64,000 bases of DNA, from assembly GCA_964648795.1 (NCBI GenBank), contig CAZYMB010000006.1:31206-95205 (forward strand), read 5' to 3'. The position numbers were made by a program, and so were the translations under genes. Shown piece after piece: positions 1-8,611 of the stretch. The notes beneath the pieces are model-generated. The model ran no database searches. It worked only from the letters and a program-made list of their open reading frames with translations, and had not been told where the DNA came from. This DNA comes from JAHDDW01 sp964648795 (GTDB lineage: Bacteria > Actinomycetota > Acidimicrobiia > Acidimicrobiales > SZUA-35). Position 1 is the stretch's first letter, and every line of letters starts with the position of its first letter.

Positions 1-928
1 CGTTGAATACAGAATCGATTCCTTCAACTCCGCTTATTGCTTCAACAACTAGATCCGCTTCTTCTTGAGTAGAAACGATTCCAGCCACAGCTGCCAGACC
101 ACTACTTGTAGCAACTACCTCGATGCCAGCATCGGTTAGTCCTAGGTCAGCAATTGCTGTTGCGGCAGCCTCGGTAAGCTCAGGATCTATAGAGTCAGTG
201 CCTTCACCGGCTGCTGTTTGATCATCTTCAGTTACTGGTTCTTCAGCGACTTCTTCAGTATCAGTTCCAGCTACTTCATCATCGTCTGAAGTTAGCTCAC
301 CAAGAATAAGCGCTACTGCGGCCAGAGAAATAAGGCCGGCGATAACCCACCAAAGCCAACTTGGATCTGACTCTTCTTCTTCATCGTCGTCTAAGAATGG
401 GCGACGAGTTGTTGTTGGCTTAATTGCCTCGTATGCGTCTGTCTCATCAGAAACTTCAGCTTGGCCGTCTTGGTCAACTAGGAAAGTACCAAGGTCTTCG
501 CCTGTGATCTTGTTTGACTCGACCTGCTTTGCTGTTACCGAAGCAACCACTGGCATGATGAGTGGAATTAATCGTTTGAAGCTTGACTTGCTTAGGCCAG
601 TGTCGGCAGCAAATGAGTCAACGAGTTCTGTTGTCTTACCTGGCAAAACCTTACGCATGATTCGAGCGCCCGCTTTGTTGTCGCCCTTTTCGAAGTATCC
701 GGCTAGATCTTTAAGAATTTCTTGATCTTGTTCTTCCAGAACCTCAGTTACTACTGCGGATCCACCAGGCTTAGTTGCCTTGTCAGAAAACCCTTCGAAA
801 AGACGCGGGACTAGAGAGTCGATCACCTCTTTGGCTTTTTTTGTATTGCCGCTAGTTTGCTTGGCAATAACATCAAGAGTCTTCTTACCCTTTAATGCAT
901 CGGTTGTTTCTTGAACAATGGAATTCAT
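1..928 (-). CDS. DUF937 protein with membrane segment and BON domain (C-terminus cut)
   Basis: The reading frame is open from ATG at 928 to the window edge, so the C-terminus is missing. The first ~130 residues look like a DUF937 domain (helical, ending in a basic stretch followed by IPLIMPVVASV). Next come an acidic linker (DDDEEEESD, ~residue 175), one membrane helix around the WLWW segment (~185-205), a Glu/Asp/Thr-rich linker, and the start of a BON-like fold (IADLGLTDAGIEVVATSSG ... VEAISGVEGIDS) running off the edge. The family suggests an envelope-anchored protein; BON domains are thought to bind membranes or polymers. An AAAGGCGGA ribosome site precedes the ATG. The precise role is unknown. 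Confidence 0.8.
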   Translation of the reverse strand, partial: MNSIVQETTDALKGKKTLDVIAKQTSGNTKKAKEVIDSLVPRLFEGFSDKATKPGGSAVVTEVLEEQDQEILKDLAGYFEKGDNKAGARIMRKVLPGKTTELVDSFAADTGLSKSSFKRLIPLIMPVVASVTAKQVESNKITGEDLGTFLVDQDGQAEVSDETDAYEAIKPTTTRRPFLDDDEEEESDPSWLWWVIAGLISLAAVALILGELTSDDDEVAGTDTEEVAEEPVTEDDQTAAGEGTDSIDPELTEAAATAIADLGLTDAGIEVVATSSGLAAVAGIVSTQEEADLVVEAISGVEGIDSVFN

Positions 929-990
929 GTTCCGCCTTTAATTAGTTAGTGTTGCCTCGTAATGCGATGCCGCGGCCCGCTATTAACTCT

Positions 991-1005
991 GTTGATACTA
1001 TCAAC
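991..1005. promoter_or_regulatory. perfect 15-bp palindrome upstream of the DUF937 gene
   Basis: GTTGATA-C-TATCAAC is a perfect 7-bp inverted repeat with a single central base. It lies about 63 bases upstream of the DUF937/BON start, in the 115-bp gap to rsmI. It is a plausible operator, but no regulator can be assigned. Confidence 0.35.
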
Positions 1006-1043
1006 GGTTTCAAGATTGTCACGTCGATTGTGGTCAATTGCGC

Positions 1044-1877
1044 CTAGTTAAGCGCCTGCGCCAGCTTATAGACCCTATTTTTAGCTACTTTTAGCTCTTG
1101 AGCAGTCTGCGCAATGGCGTCTTTTGTGGAGACTCCGCTGTTTGTTTTGTCTTCAATAACTTGCACAATCTCTGAATCGCCAACTTTGTGCGCAGAGTCA
1201 TCGACAGGTCCAATAACAACCGTTAGCTCACCTTTCAAAGAGTTGTCAGCCAAGTCTTCATGAACGGATGCAAGTGTTCCCCTATAGAAAGTCTGATAAA
1301 CCTTGGTAAGTTCTCTGGCCACCATGACCAATCGATCTGGACCACAAGCTTGCATCAGCTCTGACAGAGTTCGCTCAATTCTCTTTGGCGATTCATAAAG
1401 GACCACTAAGCCGCTAAATTCGGAAAGGGCTTGAATATCTTCGACTCGTCCTGAACCCTTCTTGTCAAGAAACCCTAGAAACATAAACTGCTTTGCAAAG
1501 AACCCACTAGCTGCCACTGCTGTTGAGATAGCGGTTGGTCCAGGAATTACATCAACTACATAGCCTGCTTCAACTACAGCTTTAACTACCATTGAGCCAG
1601 GGTCAGAAATAGTTGGCATTCCAGCATCGGTCACTAGACCGACCTTATTGCCAAGTGAAAGCTCCTCGCAGACAGCGACTGCTCCACTGCGTTCTCGATG
1701 AGACTCGATAATGATCACTTTGGGCATCTCCAGCCCTAAATAGTTCATCAACTTTGCTAGACGGCGGCTATCCTCGCACGCAATCACATCAGCAGACGTA
1801 AGTGCTACTCTGCCACGTTCACTCAAGTCTGCCAAGTTACCAATCGGTGTACCAATAATTTCGAGGCGGCCGCTCAT
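1044..1877 (-). CDS. rsmI: 16S rRNA (cytidine-1402-2'-O)-methyltransferase RsmI
   Basis: SAM-dependent tetrapyrrole-methylase-fold enzyme that 2'-O-methylates C1402 in the decoding centre of 16S rRNA. GTPIGNL sits at residues 9-15, DAGMPTISDPG at ~84-94 and IPGPTA at ~115, all signatures of the family. The length of 277 residues is typical (about 280). The C-terminal ~50 residues form the small helical domain usual for RsmI. The start overlaps the stop of the DUF192 gene by four bases (ATGA), so the two are translationally coupled and follow ychF in one operon. Confidence 0.95.
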   Translation of the reverse strand: MSGRLEIIGTPIGNLADLSERGRVALTSADVIACEDSRRLAKLMNYLGLEMPKVIIIESHRERSGAVAVCEELSLGNKVGLVTDAGMPTISDPGSMVVKAVVEAGYVVDVIPGPTAISTAVAASGFFAKQFMFLGFLDKKGSGRVEDIQALSEFSGLVVLYESPKRIERTLSELMQACGPDRLVMVARELTKVYQTFYRGTLASVHEDLADNSLKGELTVVIGPVDDSAHKVGDSEIVQVIEDKTNSGVSTKDAIAQTAQELKVAKNRVYKLAQALN

Positions 1878-2257
1878 AAATCAATATTTAGTTGCTGGCC
1901 AATTGTTAGACCCCATCGTTCGAATGATCCTGCCTCGGCTTCGATGATGCCGCCGTGCTTGTAACCAGTAAACGCCACACGGTTAGGCTTAAGTCGCAGC
2001 GTGCGCGCTACCTGGGAATCTCGGCTTAGAACTGCAACGTCTAGTTCGAATGACACTCCAAATGTGTGAATCATCGAACCTCTGCCGAAATAAATAGCAG
2101 TATCTGTTGGGTCGGTGAACATCAGTCCTCGCATTGCAGAGCGAGTAGAAGTAGGGGAAGTCAGCGATGCTAAAACTTTGCCGTCTTCAGTTAAGAGCCA
2201 CCCAGTGTCGTGACCTTTACGGCTAGACGTTGAATCTGAACTCAAGAACGTCTCCAT
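1874..2257 (-). CDS. DUF192 family protein
   Basis: 127 residues matching the DUF192 (COG1430) pattern: an SxxxRMRGLMF-like stretch (residues ~38-47), IYFGRGSMIHTFGVSFELDVAVL in the middle, then a hydrophobic core and LxIGQQLNI at the end. The family is small, often exported in other bacteria, and has no agreed function. No signal peptide is visible here. The gene overlaps the 3' end of ychF by 35 bases and the start of rsmI by 4, so it sits inside an operon. The long overlap makes the exact start uncertain. Confidence 0.75.
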   Translation of the reverse strand: METFLSSDSTSSRKGHDTGWLLTEDGKVLASLTSPTSTRSAMRGLMFTDPTDTAIYFGRGSMIHTFGVSFELDVAVLSRDSQVARTLRLKPNRVAFTGYKHGGIIEAEAGSFERWGLTIGQQLNIDL

Positions 2258-3146
2258 CTTTAACTAAATAGTCTTTACCTTCCGCCCTGATCTTGCCGGA
2301 CTCACGGGCTGCACCCCAAGACTTAGCTTCCAACAACTCATCCCAGTGGACGGTCTCAGCTCGAATGAAACCTCGCTGCATGTCTGTGTGTATGCGTCCA
2401 GCGCACACAGGCGCTGGCGAACCATCTCTAAATGTCCAAGCTCTAGATTCTTGTTCACCCGTTGTAAAAAATGTGCGCAGTCCTAGCGATTTGTAAGCTT
2501 GAGCCAAGAAGGTAGGGAGCACACCTTCGCCGAGACCAAGCTCGCCTAACATTTCGGCTCTGTCTTCTTTATCTAGTTGAGCTGCTTCAGCTTCAAGCTG
2601 GACACACACACCAAATGTTGAAGCTGTGTCAGGCAAGTCGGCTATAACAGGAGCCGTTATCTCATCTACTTGATCTAACTGTCCTTCATCTACGTTGACG
2701 ATAGCTAAGACTGGTTTATTCGTGAGCAAGAGCCAGGAGTCGACAATCTCGTGCATGTCTTCAGTCATCTTGACACGGTAGAGAGGATTTCCTTCTTCTA
2801 GTTCTGCCAAGACGAATTGGGCTGCTTCAAGTTCAGCTTTAAGAGCGCTATCGCCTTTAGCTGCTCGTTCGAGTTTGTTAACTTTAGTCGAGACAGTTTC
2901 TAGGTCTGCCAGGGTTAACTCTGTCTCTACGATTCGTAAATGTTCGATCGGGTCTTGCGGCCCNNNNNNNNNNNNNNNNNNNNNNNNNNNNNNNNNNNNN
3001 NNNNNNNNNNNNNNNNNNNNNNNNNNNNNNNNNNNNNNNNNNNNNNNNNNNNNNNNNNNNNNNGCCAAAGCACTACCGCCTGTCAAAGCGTTGTATAACG
3101 AAGACTTTCCAGCGTTGGGTAGACCAACAAATCCAAACTTTTCCAC
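2223..3146 (-). CDS. ychF: Redox-regulated/ribosome-binding ATPase YchF (interrupted by assembly gap)
   Basis: OBG-family P-loop protein that prefers ATP and binds ribosomes. The N-terminus carries the Walker A GLPNAGKSS (residues ~8-16). The C-terminal TGS domain is complete and ends in GKDYLVKDGDVLEFRFNV, the usual YchF ending. A 100-N gap (2964-3063) replaces the segment between LTGGSAL and GPQDPIEHLRIVETEL. In E. coli YchF that segment is about 90 residues, so the real gap should be roughly 270-290 bases. The GTG start has a TAGCCT box six bases upstream, consistent with a leaderless mRNA. First gene of the ychF-DUF192-rsmI operon. Confidence 0.93.
   Translation of the reverse strand: MEKFGFVGLPNAGKSSLYNALTGGSALXXXXXXXXXXXXXXXXXXXXXXXXXXXXXXXXXXGPQDPIEHLRIVETELTLADLETVSTKVNKLERAAKGDSALKAELEAAQFVLAELEEGNPLYRVKMTEDMHEIVDSWLLLTNKPVLAIVNVDEGQLDQVDEITAPVIADLPDTASTFGVCVQLEAEAAQLDKEDRAEMLGELGLGEGVLPTFLAQAYKSLGLRTFFTTGEQESRAWTFRDGSPAPVCAGRIHTDMQRGFIRAETVHWDELLEAKSWGAARESGKIRAEGKDYLVKDGDVLEFRFNV
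2964..3063. other. assembly gap (100 N) inside ychF
   Basis: A run of exactly 100 N, typical of a placeholder for a gap of unknown size. It hides the G2-G4 part of the YchF nucleotide-binding domain. Confidence 0.95.
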
Positions 3147-3152
3147 CTGTTA

Positions 3153-3158
3153 AGGCTA
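3153..3158 (-). promoter_or_regulatory. TAGCCT -10 box, leaderless start of ychF
   Basis: TAGCCT is followed by six bases (TAACAG) and the GTG of ychF, which places the predicted transcription start on the start codon. No Shine-Dalgarno sequence is spaced correctly. Confidence 0.55.
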
Positions 3159-3251
3159 GTGAGAGATTACGCCGATAGTTACTTTAAGTAAGCCAGAATA
3201 AAGATACGGTTTCTATTGCTATGAAGCCATAGAAAATCCGATAGGATCTCC

Positions 3252-3716
3252 ATGTGTCAAAAAGAAGAAGAAAAAAGCGCCTCGGAGCTCGACGCAAAAA
3301 AGCAAACCACGGTCGCAAGCCAAACGCAGGCCGCAACTAACTCGAGATACTCCAACTCAGTTCTTATATATGACGGCGATTGTGCTTTCTGCACAACTGC
3401 TTCTGTTTGGGCTAGAGATAGAAGCCAAACCCTTTCTATAGCGGCTTGGCAGCAAACCAATCTTGAGACTTACAATTTGACCGAAGAAGAAGCCTCGATG
3501 AAAGTGCAATTCTGGGACGCTCAGAAACAAGTAGTACTTTCAGGTTCGGATGCTGTTTGTTCAACATTGGCAACATCAGACAATCTCATTTGGCGAACAA
3601 TCGGCCGAATAGGGCTTGTTCCTCCTTTGCGCTGGTTTGGAATAGCGCTCTATCCAGTTGCAGCCCGATTTAGGCATCGACTGCCTGGGTCAGAAGAAGC
3701 CTGCCGGCTAGAGTAA
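3252..3716 (+). CDS. DCC family thiol-disulfide oxidoreductase (DUF393)
   Basis: The stretch VLIYDGDCAFC (residues ~37-47) gives the DxxCxxC signature of the DCC/DUF393 family, predicted thioredoxin-fold redox proteins. The C-terminal half, with FWDAQKQVVLSGSDAV and a WFGIALYPVAARFRHRLPG ending, matches the family layout. The first ~33 residues are polar and poorly conserved-looking, so translation may begin later, but AGGAT precedes the annotated ATG. It stands alone between ychF (divergent) and the EAL gene. The substrate is unknown. Confidence 0.8.
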   Translation: MCQKEEEKSASELDAKKQTTVASQTQAATNSRYSNSVLIYDGDCAFCTTASVWARDRSQTLSIAAWQQTNLETYNLTEEEASMKVQFWDAQKQVVLSGSDAVCSTLATSDNLIWRTIGRIGLVPPLRWFGIALYPVAARFRHRLPGSEEACRLE

Positions 3717-3762
3717 CTGCAGCGTTCTTGGGTTCAGATGCACTGCTATTGGGTTGAGCAGC

Positions 3763-3768
3763 TAGCCT
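3763..3768 (+). promoter_or_regulatory. TAGCCT -10 box, leaderless start of the EAL gene
   Basis: TAGCCT, six bases (AACCAC), then the ATG at 3775. There is no ribosome-binding sequence between them, so the mRNA is predicted to begin at the start codon. Confidence 0.5.
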
Positions 3769-3774
3769 AACCAC

Positions 3775-4749
3775 ATGTCGAAACCGCCATCAGACATGTC
3801 ACTCATCCTCGCCCACGGCGTCTGCACTGAGTCACATCTACATGAACTAGAGGCTTCGTTGCCTGAGGCTTCAGTCAAAATGTCTGGCAAGACTGTCTGG
3901 ATTGAGACTACAGACACTGGCTCTGCTAGAGAACAGTTAAAGAACCATGACTGGATAGCTTCTGTGGCCCAGGTCGACGCTGGCGGACTTGAACTCGTTG
4001 TTGACCAACTAATGGCGAAGCTACCACACTCTAAAACTCCTGTAGTTCCACGTATCGATCGAAAGACTTTGACTTACGAAGTTAGATATCAGCCAATCGT
4101 TAACCTCACTAACTCTGAAATCATTGGCTACGAAGCACTCATGCGAGCTGACTCGCCCCAGGGCCATTTAGATGGTGACGCTCTGATAGCTAAGGCAACT
4201 GCTGAAGGCTGGCTCGGCGAGCTAGATATCTTAGGACGCAAGCTTGCTTTAGAAACACTTGGCAGCTGGCTAGGAGAAGGCCTTCTCTTCTTAAACATGA
4301 TGGCGCCTGGCGGAGTCTTTGATCTGGCCGCCATCAGAGCTACAATCTCTCAGGCTGAAGAAATTGGACTGGACCCAGACCAAATCGTCTTTGAAACAAC
4401 TGAACGAAACAAATACCACAATATTGAAACCGCCTCTGCTCAACTAGCCAAGCTGCGGGAGATGGGTCCACGGCTAGCAATAGATGACCTTGGCGAAGGA
4501 TATTCTTCACTACTGGTTGCAACTTCTTTCAAGCCTGACATTTTAAAAATCTCTGGCGAACTTATTGCCCAACTACCGAGCAATGAAGCTCTCGCAGCAA
4601 TCGAGGCAATTGCCACACTTGGCCATGGCTCAGGCATGTGGATCGTAGCTGAGAAGATTGAAACTGCAAAACAGCATAACCTTTTGAGAGAACTAGAGAT
4701 CGACTGGGGTCAAGGACATTTATTTAGTGCCGCTAAACAAATGGCTTAA
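3775..4749 (+). CDS. EAL-domain cyclic-di-GMP phosphodiesterase
   Basis: 324 residues with an EAL domain from ~100 to the end. The residues needed for c-di-GMP hydrolysis are all visible: EAL (E120), N174 in FLNMM, E207 in FETTE, D237-D238 in IDDLGEGYSSL, K258 in ILKIS, E293 in AEKIET and Q313 in GQGHLF. Loop 6 reads DDLGEG instead of the common DDFGTG, a mild variation. The first ~95 residues carry no domain I recognise and could be a sensory or dimerisation module. No GGDEF partner, signal peptide or membrane helix is seen. Likely an active cytoplasmic phosphodiesterase. Confidence 0.88.
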   Translation: MSKPPSDMSLILAHGVCTESHLHELEASLPEASVKMSGKTVWIETTDTGSAREQLKNHDWIASVAQVDAGGLELVVDQLMAKLPHSKTPVVPRIDRKTLTYEVRYQPIVNLTNSEIIGYEALMRADSPQGHLDGDALIAKATAEGWLGELDILGRKLALETLGSWLGEGLLFLNMMAPGGVFDLAAIRATISQAEEIGLDPDQIVFETTERNKYHNIETASAQLAKLREMGPRLAIDDLGEGYSSLLVATSFKPDILKISGELIAQLPSNEALAAIEAIATLGHGSGMWIVAEKIETAKQHNLLRELEIDWGQGHLFSAAKQMA

Positions 4750-4753
4750 CTTA

Positions 4754-5704
4754 TTACAAGAACTCTGAGAACTTTTTCTGCGGTCGAGGACCTATATGGC
4801 TAATGACTTCTGCGGCTGCTTCCGAACCGAGACGTCCAGATTCTGCCAAAGACAAACCACTGACGGTGCCATATAAAACACCAGCAGCAAACTGATCACC
4901 AGCACCAGTTGTATCAATAACGCTGGCCACTTGAACGGCTGCAACATCAAGATTGTCGGAGGAGGTTATTACTTGAGCTCCGCTTGGACCCTTAGTTATC
5001 CAAGCGGTATCGACTAGGTCTGTATGCGTAAGGCCGGGTTCGAGACCAAGCAAGTAATCCCATTCTCCAGTATTGCCGAATGCTATGTCCACAGAGTCTC
5101 TAATTAATTCCAGCACAGACTCACTATGGCGTTCTATGCAGAAGACGTCAGAGAGTGACAGTGCAACGCTAACGCCGACAGCTTTTGTCTGAGTCACGAT
5201 TTGAGTTATTGCCTCACGTGCAGTTGGTTGATCCCACAGATACAGCTCTACATAAATCATCTCTACATCGGCTAACAGGTCCGATGTTATGTCGGCTGGG
5301 CTAAACAGATTTGCTGCACCTAGATTGGTATTCATAGTGCGCTGCCCGCCCGGCTCAATAAGAATTACCGAAGTACCAGTTGACTCATCTGTGTCGGCTA
5401 CTCCCCCTGCATAACGAACTCCGGCGCTCGCTAGTGAGTCCATATAAAGTTTGCCATATTCATCATCGGCGATCCGGCCAGTGAAGGTGGCTTTCCCACC
5501 GAAGGATGCAATTCCGAACGCAGTGTTGGCGGCTGAGCCACCGGCATCGACTTTGTCGACTTCGATCTTTGATCTCAGCTCGTTTGCACGCTCGGCGTCT
5601 ATCAGGTTCATAGAACCTGGCGTCAGCCCAACTTGTTCTACAAAGCCAGCTGGTACAGATGCGAGCAGATCGCAGATTGCATTACCGACACAGACGATGG
5701 ACAT
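4754..5704 (-). CDS. PfkB-family carbohydrate kinase, probable adenosine kinase
   Basis: Ribokinase-like fold. GGSAANTAFGIASFGG (~54-69) is the PfkB signature 1 region. IDTTGAGDQFAAG (~263-275) is signature 2, with the catalytic Asp in GAGD (~270) and the anion hole. The NTNLGAA segment and overall length (316 aa) resemble bacterial adenosine kinase/PfkB proteins annotated as adenosine kinase. Substrate specificity cannot be fixed from sequence; ribokinase or another nucleoside kinase is the alternative. The gene converges on the EAL gene with four bases between stops. An inverted repeat lies just upstream of the start. Confidence 0.85.
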   Translation of the reverse strand: MSIVCVGNAICDLLASVPAGFVEQVGLTPGSMNLIDAERANELRSKIEVDKVDAGGSAANTAFGIASFGGKATFTGRIADDEYGKLYMDSLASAGVRYAGGVADTDESTGTSVILIEPGGQRTMNTNLGAANLFSPADITSDLLADVEMIYVELYLWDQPTAREAITQIVTQTKAVGVSVALSLSDVFCIERHSESVLELIRDSVDIAFGNTGEWDYLLGLEPGLTHTDLVDTAWITKGPSGAQVITSSDNLDVAAVQVASVIDTTGAGDQFAAGVLYGTVSGLSLAESGRLGSEAAAEVISHIGPRPQKKFSEFL

Positions 5705-5718
5705 AAGGGCTCACGTTA

Positions 5719-5746
5719 ATGAATGGAACTAGGTTGTTCAATTCAT
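5719..5746. promoter_or_regulatory. 11-bp inverted repeat upstream of the PfkB kinase
   Basis: ATGAATGGAAC (5719-5729) and GTTCAATTCAT (5736-5746) pair at 10 of 11 positions around a 6-base loop. It starts 15 bases upstream of the kinase ATG (5704). It could be an operator or an mRNA leader hairpin. The rest of the 275-bp intergenic stretch to 5980 shows nothing I can name. Confidence 0.4.
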
Positions 5747-5979
5747 TGTATAAGTAAAAAAGCAACAAAGGCCGACAAGCAGACTGACAGGTCGAGGTTT
5801 GATATCGCAACCGTGCGCCGGCTGTTTAAAGTTATCTCCCCCAGAGGGCCCACCTCCCTGTCATACTGTCTCTGCTCGATCGACCTCCGTTGCGGCGGTT
5901 TATTAAAAACCTCCATAAGACTAATACAGGTTGCCTGTGGATTAAAACTGGAAAAGGCGAGTAATTCTGTGCACAACGT

Positions 5980-6657
5980 GTGACTATTAATGGATATATG
6001 AGTACAAACCCTAAAATCGGTACAGCGGCTAGCGCCGAAGAGTTAGTTGAAGCAAGAAATACTTTAGATGTTGATCTCTCAGATGGGCTAGTACTAAACC
6101 GTGTGACAGACCTGTCTGGACGGCTTACCGTCGACGGAACCTCGACCGGGCTAAGCAGCCAAGCCGACCAGAGCCTTATGATGGCAATCAGAGCAACTGG
6201 CGATGCTGTCCTAATTGGTGGCAATACCCTTCGGTCTGAAGGATATAGACCCGATAGCCCTGGTCTGGCGAATACTAACCTCGTGGTCGTGACTAGAGGC
6301 TCCGACATTGGCTCAGCAGGTAACCACAAAAATGTAACCGTACTTTCTGGTGGCGCTGAACCAGAAGACTTCGCAGGTCAATGGATTCAGCGTAATGGCT
6401 GGAGCCCCGGTGAAATAAAAAATCAGCTAAAAGACATGGGTTTCAACAGAACGATTTGTGAAGCTGGTCCCACACTAACCAGCAAGTTTTTTGAAGCTGA
6501 CAGCTTCGAGGAACTGTACCTTACTATAAGCCCCCAATATGGTTCCAACACTAGTATCGCATCACCAAGTTCTGCCGAATACAACTACCGCTATGAGCTC
6601 GCATACGCTATCACTGGACCTGAAAGCTATATTTTCACTAAGTGGCGCAAAAGCTAA
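5980..6657 (+). CDS. RibD C-terminal-like (dihydrofolate reductase fold) pyrimidine reductase
   Basis: The protein follows the RibD_C pattern: NRVTDLSGRLTVDGTSTGLSS (~40-60), then the NADPH-binding stretch DAVLIGGNTLRSEGYRP (~75-90), LVVVTRGS, and the CEAGPTLTSKF segment (~150). Members reduce 5-amino-6-ribosylamino-uracil phosphate in riboflavin synthesis or act as stand-alone reductases of related pyrimidines or pterins. No deaminase domain is present and no rib genes are nearby, so the substrate is open. The start is uncertain: GTG at 5980 or ATG at 5998; neither has a clear ribosome site. Confidence 0.75.
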   Translation: MTINGYMSTNPKIGTAASAEELVEARNTLDVDLSDGLVLNRVTDLSGRLTVDGTSTGLSSQADQSLMMAIRATGDAVLIGGNTLRSEGYRPDSPGLANTNLVVVTRGSDIGSAGNHKNVTVLSGGAEPEDFAGQWIQRNGWSPGEIKNQLKDMGFNRTICEAGPTLTSKFFEADSFEELYLTISPQYGSNTSIASPSSAEYNYRYELAYAITGPESYIFTKWRKS

Positions 6658-6845
6658 ACCCCAAACGCAATAAACCTCCAAACCAGTAGTCCGATGCTTA
6701 GAAAGATTGAGCCAGCTGCAACAGCCGTCACTGCGTACAGCTGACTCAGAAGTTGAGGCTCTTGTGGTTCTACTAACCAAACTGCCGGAGTGCGGGCTGC
6801 GATAGTTGGAGGGTCAATGGTTGTAGCAAGGTCTGAACTTCTCAT
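6654..6845 (-). CDS. small single-pass membrane protein, unknown
   Basis: 63 residues from ATG at 6845 (a TTG 11 codons upstream is an alternative). The N-terminal ~35 residues are polar and proline-containing (DPPTIAARTPAVWLVEPQEP). A single hydrophobic helix fills the C-terminus (LYAVTAVAAGSIFLSIGLLVW), ending in RFIAFGV. The stop overlaps the stop of the convergent RibD_C gene by four bases. It may be C-tail anchored. No family recognised. Confidence 0.5.
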   Translation of the reverse strand: MRSSDLATTIDPPTIAARTPAVWLVEPQEPQLLSQLYAVTAVAAGSIFLSIGLLVWRFIAFGV

Positions 6846-6941
6846 GGTTATATCTTGCCAGACACCTCTGACATTCAATAAACCCCTTGCCCAAGGCCTT
6901 TGTATTAAGGTTTGCCAATCAGCAACAATTGAAAGAATTCA

Positions 6942-7412
6942 ATGAACATCAAGACAGCCGCTATCTCCATTACTCTTGCGATCTTTTTAGTTAGTTGCGG
7001 AAGCATCGACGCAGGCTCAGAAGACCAAAACGCCACTTTGCCTGAAACCGTAGAACAAGAGTCAATTGCCTACACAGGAGAAGTCAACAGCTGGATTAAC
7101 CTACAACCAGGCACCGTGGGAGACTCGGGTCCAACCCTATTTGTTTCACTCCGTGAGAGCCTCCCGGGAAATGAATCCGTTATCAGCGCAAACATTTCTG
7201 CCCAGGGGGAAACGTTCGAACTGTTCGTCAGACAAGATGGTGTACTTCTAAGCGATGAAACTAATGATCTTCTCGAGCTACTCACACGAGAAACCCCAGA
7301 AGGCCGAACGGCGTTCCACTCGGGGGCATCCCTTACTTTTTCAACAGAAACTGAGGAGGGGGCTACCACCTTCTATTCGGTCGACGCTATTGAGATAGAA
7401 GAAGTTAGCTAA
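6942..7412 (+). CDS. putative lipoprotein, unknown function
   Basis: The N-terminus is a lipoprotein signal peptide: MNIKTAAISITLAIFLVSCGS, lipobox LVSC with the lipidated Cys near residue 19. The mature part (~137 aa) is acidic with alternating beta-like segments and no recognised domain. It would be exported and anchored on the outer face of the cytoplasmic membrane. The 3' end overlaps the convergent dapE stop by eight bases. Confidence 0.7.
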   Translation: MNIKTAAISITLAIFLVSCGSIDAGSEDQNATLPETVEQESIAYTGEVNSWINLQPGTVGDSGPTLFVSLRESLPGNESVISANISAQGETFELFVRQDGVLLSDETNDLLELLTRETPEGRTAFHSGASLTFSTETEEGATTFYSVDAIEIEEVS

Positions 7413-8460
7413 CTAGATCGAACAGCGCTTGATAAGTGCTGTCTAGGTTCTTTCCTAAACAGTGTTCGTCGGCTGAGTGGGCCACTAGAGAGTCACCGGG
7501 CCCAAAGTTGACTGCTGGCACACCGAGGCCTGTAAAGCGGGCGACATCGGTCCAGCCAAGCTTGGCCTTTACTTCGAGGTTGCCCTTCTTGGCTAGGTCA
7601 ACAAAGATTGGGTGGTCCATGTTAGGAAGACATGCGGGTGAACGGTCGATTATTTCTACGGTGTCTGCTGGCTCCAAATATGGCTCAAGCAGGTTCTTTA
7701 CAAAGCCTTCAGCTTGAGCAGGAGTTCGGTCTGGAGCATAACGATAATGGATGCGTAGAACCGCTGACTCTGGGACAACGTTTCCGGCAATACCACCTGA
7801 AATGTCCACTGCCTGAATCGACTCGCAAAAAGTACAGCCACCAATAGTTGGTGTTCTAACCTTGAAAGCTTCAAGCTCAAACAGTATTGGTGCAAGTCGG
7901 TGTATTGCATTACGCCCCATCCAAGGACGAGCTGTATGTGCTCTAGCTCCACTCAAAGTGAGCACGAAACTCATGGTTCCCTGACAGCCTGCTTCTAATG
8001 AGGCTGCAGTTGGTTCTCCTAAGAAAGCACAGTCGCCGTCCAGTAAATCGGGGCGCTGCTCAATGATTTCGTTTATCCCGCTGTGCACCATCGCTACTTC
8101 TTCGCGAGCATAAAAAACGTATGTAATATCTTTGGTTGGCTCAGAGACATTCCTGGCTAGCTCAAGAAATACTGCTAGACCACCTTTCATATCTGAGGCA
8201 CCAACACCCCAAACAGTGTCGCCTTCTATGCGGGCCGTCTGGTTTCCTATTGGGACCACGGTGTCGGTATGTCCAGCGAAAATAACACGCTCCGAGCGAC
8301 CCAAATTAGTGCGCGCAATTAGATTGTCGCCGATACGGGTCGTTTCTAGATGATCTAACATGAGTAACTCAGATTGCAGCCAATCCACAAACTCTGCTTC
8401 ATTAAATGACACAGAGGGCCTGTTGACGAGATCTGCAGTTACCTCTAATAAATTATTCAC
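7405..8460 (-). CDS. dapE: succinyl-diaminopimelate desuccinylase
   Basis: M20 zinc peptidase-fold enzyme releasing succinate from N-succinyl-LL-diaminopimelate in the lysine and cell-wall meso-DAP pathway. Metal and catalytic residues are in place: H64-x-D66 (FAGHTDTV), D90 (GASDMKGG), E120-E121 (AREEV) and E149 (LGEPT). The short 351-residue form with the GCQGTMSF motif resembles the actinobacterial DapE type. Start is GTG at 8460. The partner aminotransferase dapC is 3 kb away (11375-12478), which supports DapE over other M20 activities. Confidence 0.88.
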   Translation of the reverse strand: MNNLLEVTADLVNRPSVSFNEAEFVDWLQSELLMLDHLETTRIGDNLIARTNLGRSERVIFAGHTDTVVPIGNQTARIEGDTVWGVGASDMKGGLAVFLELARNVSEPTKDITYVFYAREEVAMVHSGINEIIEQRPDLLDGDCAFLGEPTAASLEAGCQGTMSFVLTLSGARAHTARPWMGRNAIHRLAPILFELEAFKVRTPTIGGCTFCESIQAVDISGGIAGNVVPESAVLRIHYRYAPDRTPAQAEGFVKNLLEPYLEPADTVEIIDRSPACLPNMDHPIFVDLAKKGNLEVKAKLGWTDVARFTGLGVPAVNFGPGDSLVAHSADEHCLGKNLDSTYQALFDLVS

Positions 8461-8611
8461 TGCGCAACCAGGATAGCCCCCGAGCGTTAGTTATCGAGGT
8501 AAATAACTTGAAATAACTACGGTTAAGAATGGCGCCAAATTTTTCGATCGCAAATCGAAACAAAACAGTTAGTATGAACCTCGAGTTAAAGTCAACCTAA
8601 CTAGAAGAGCA

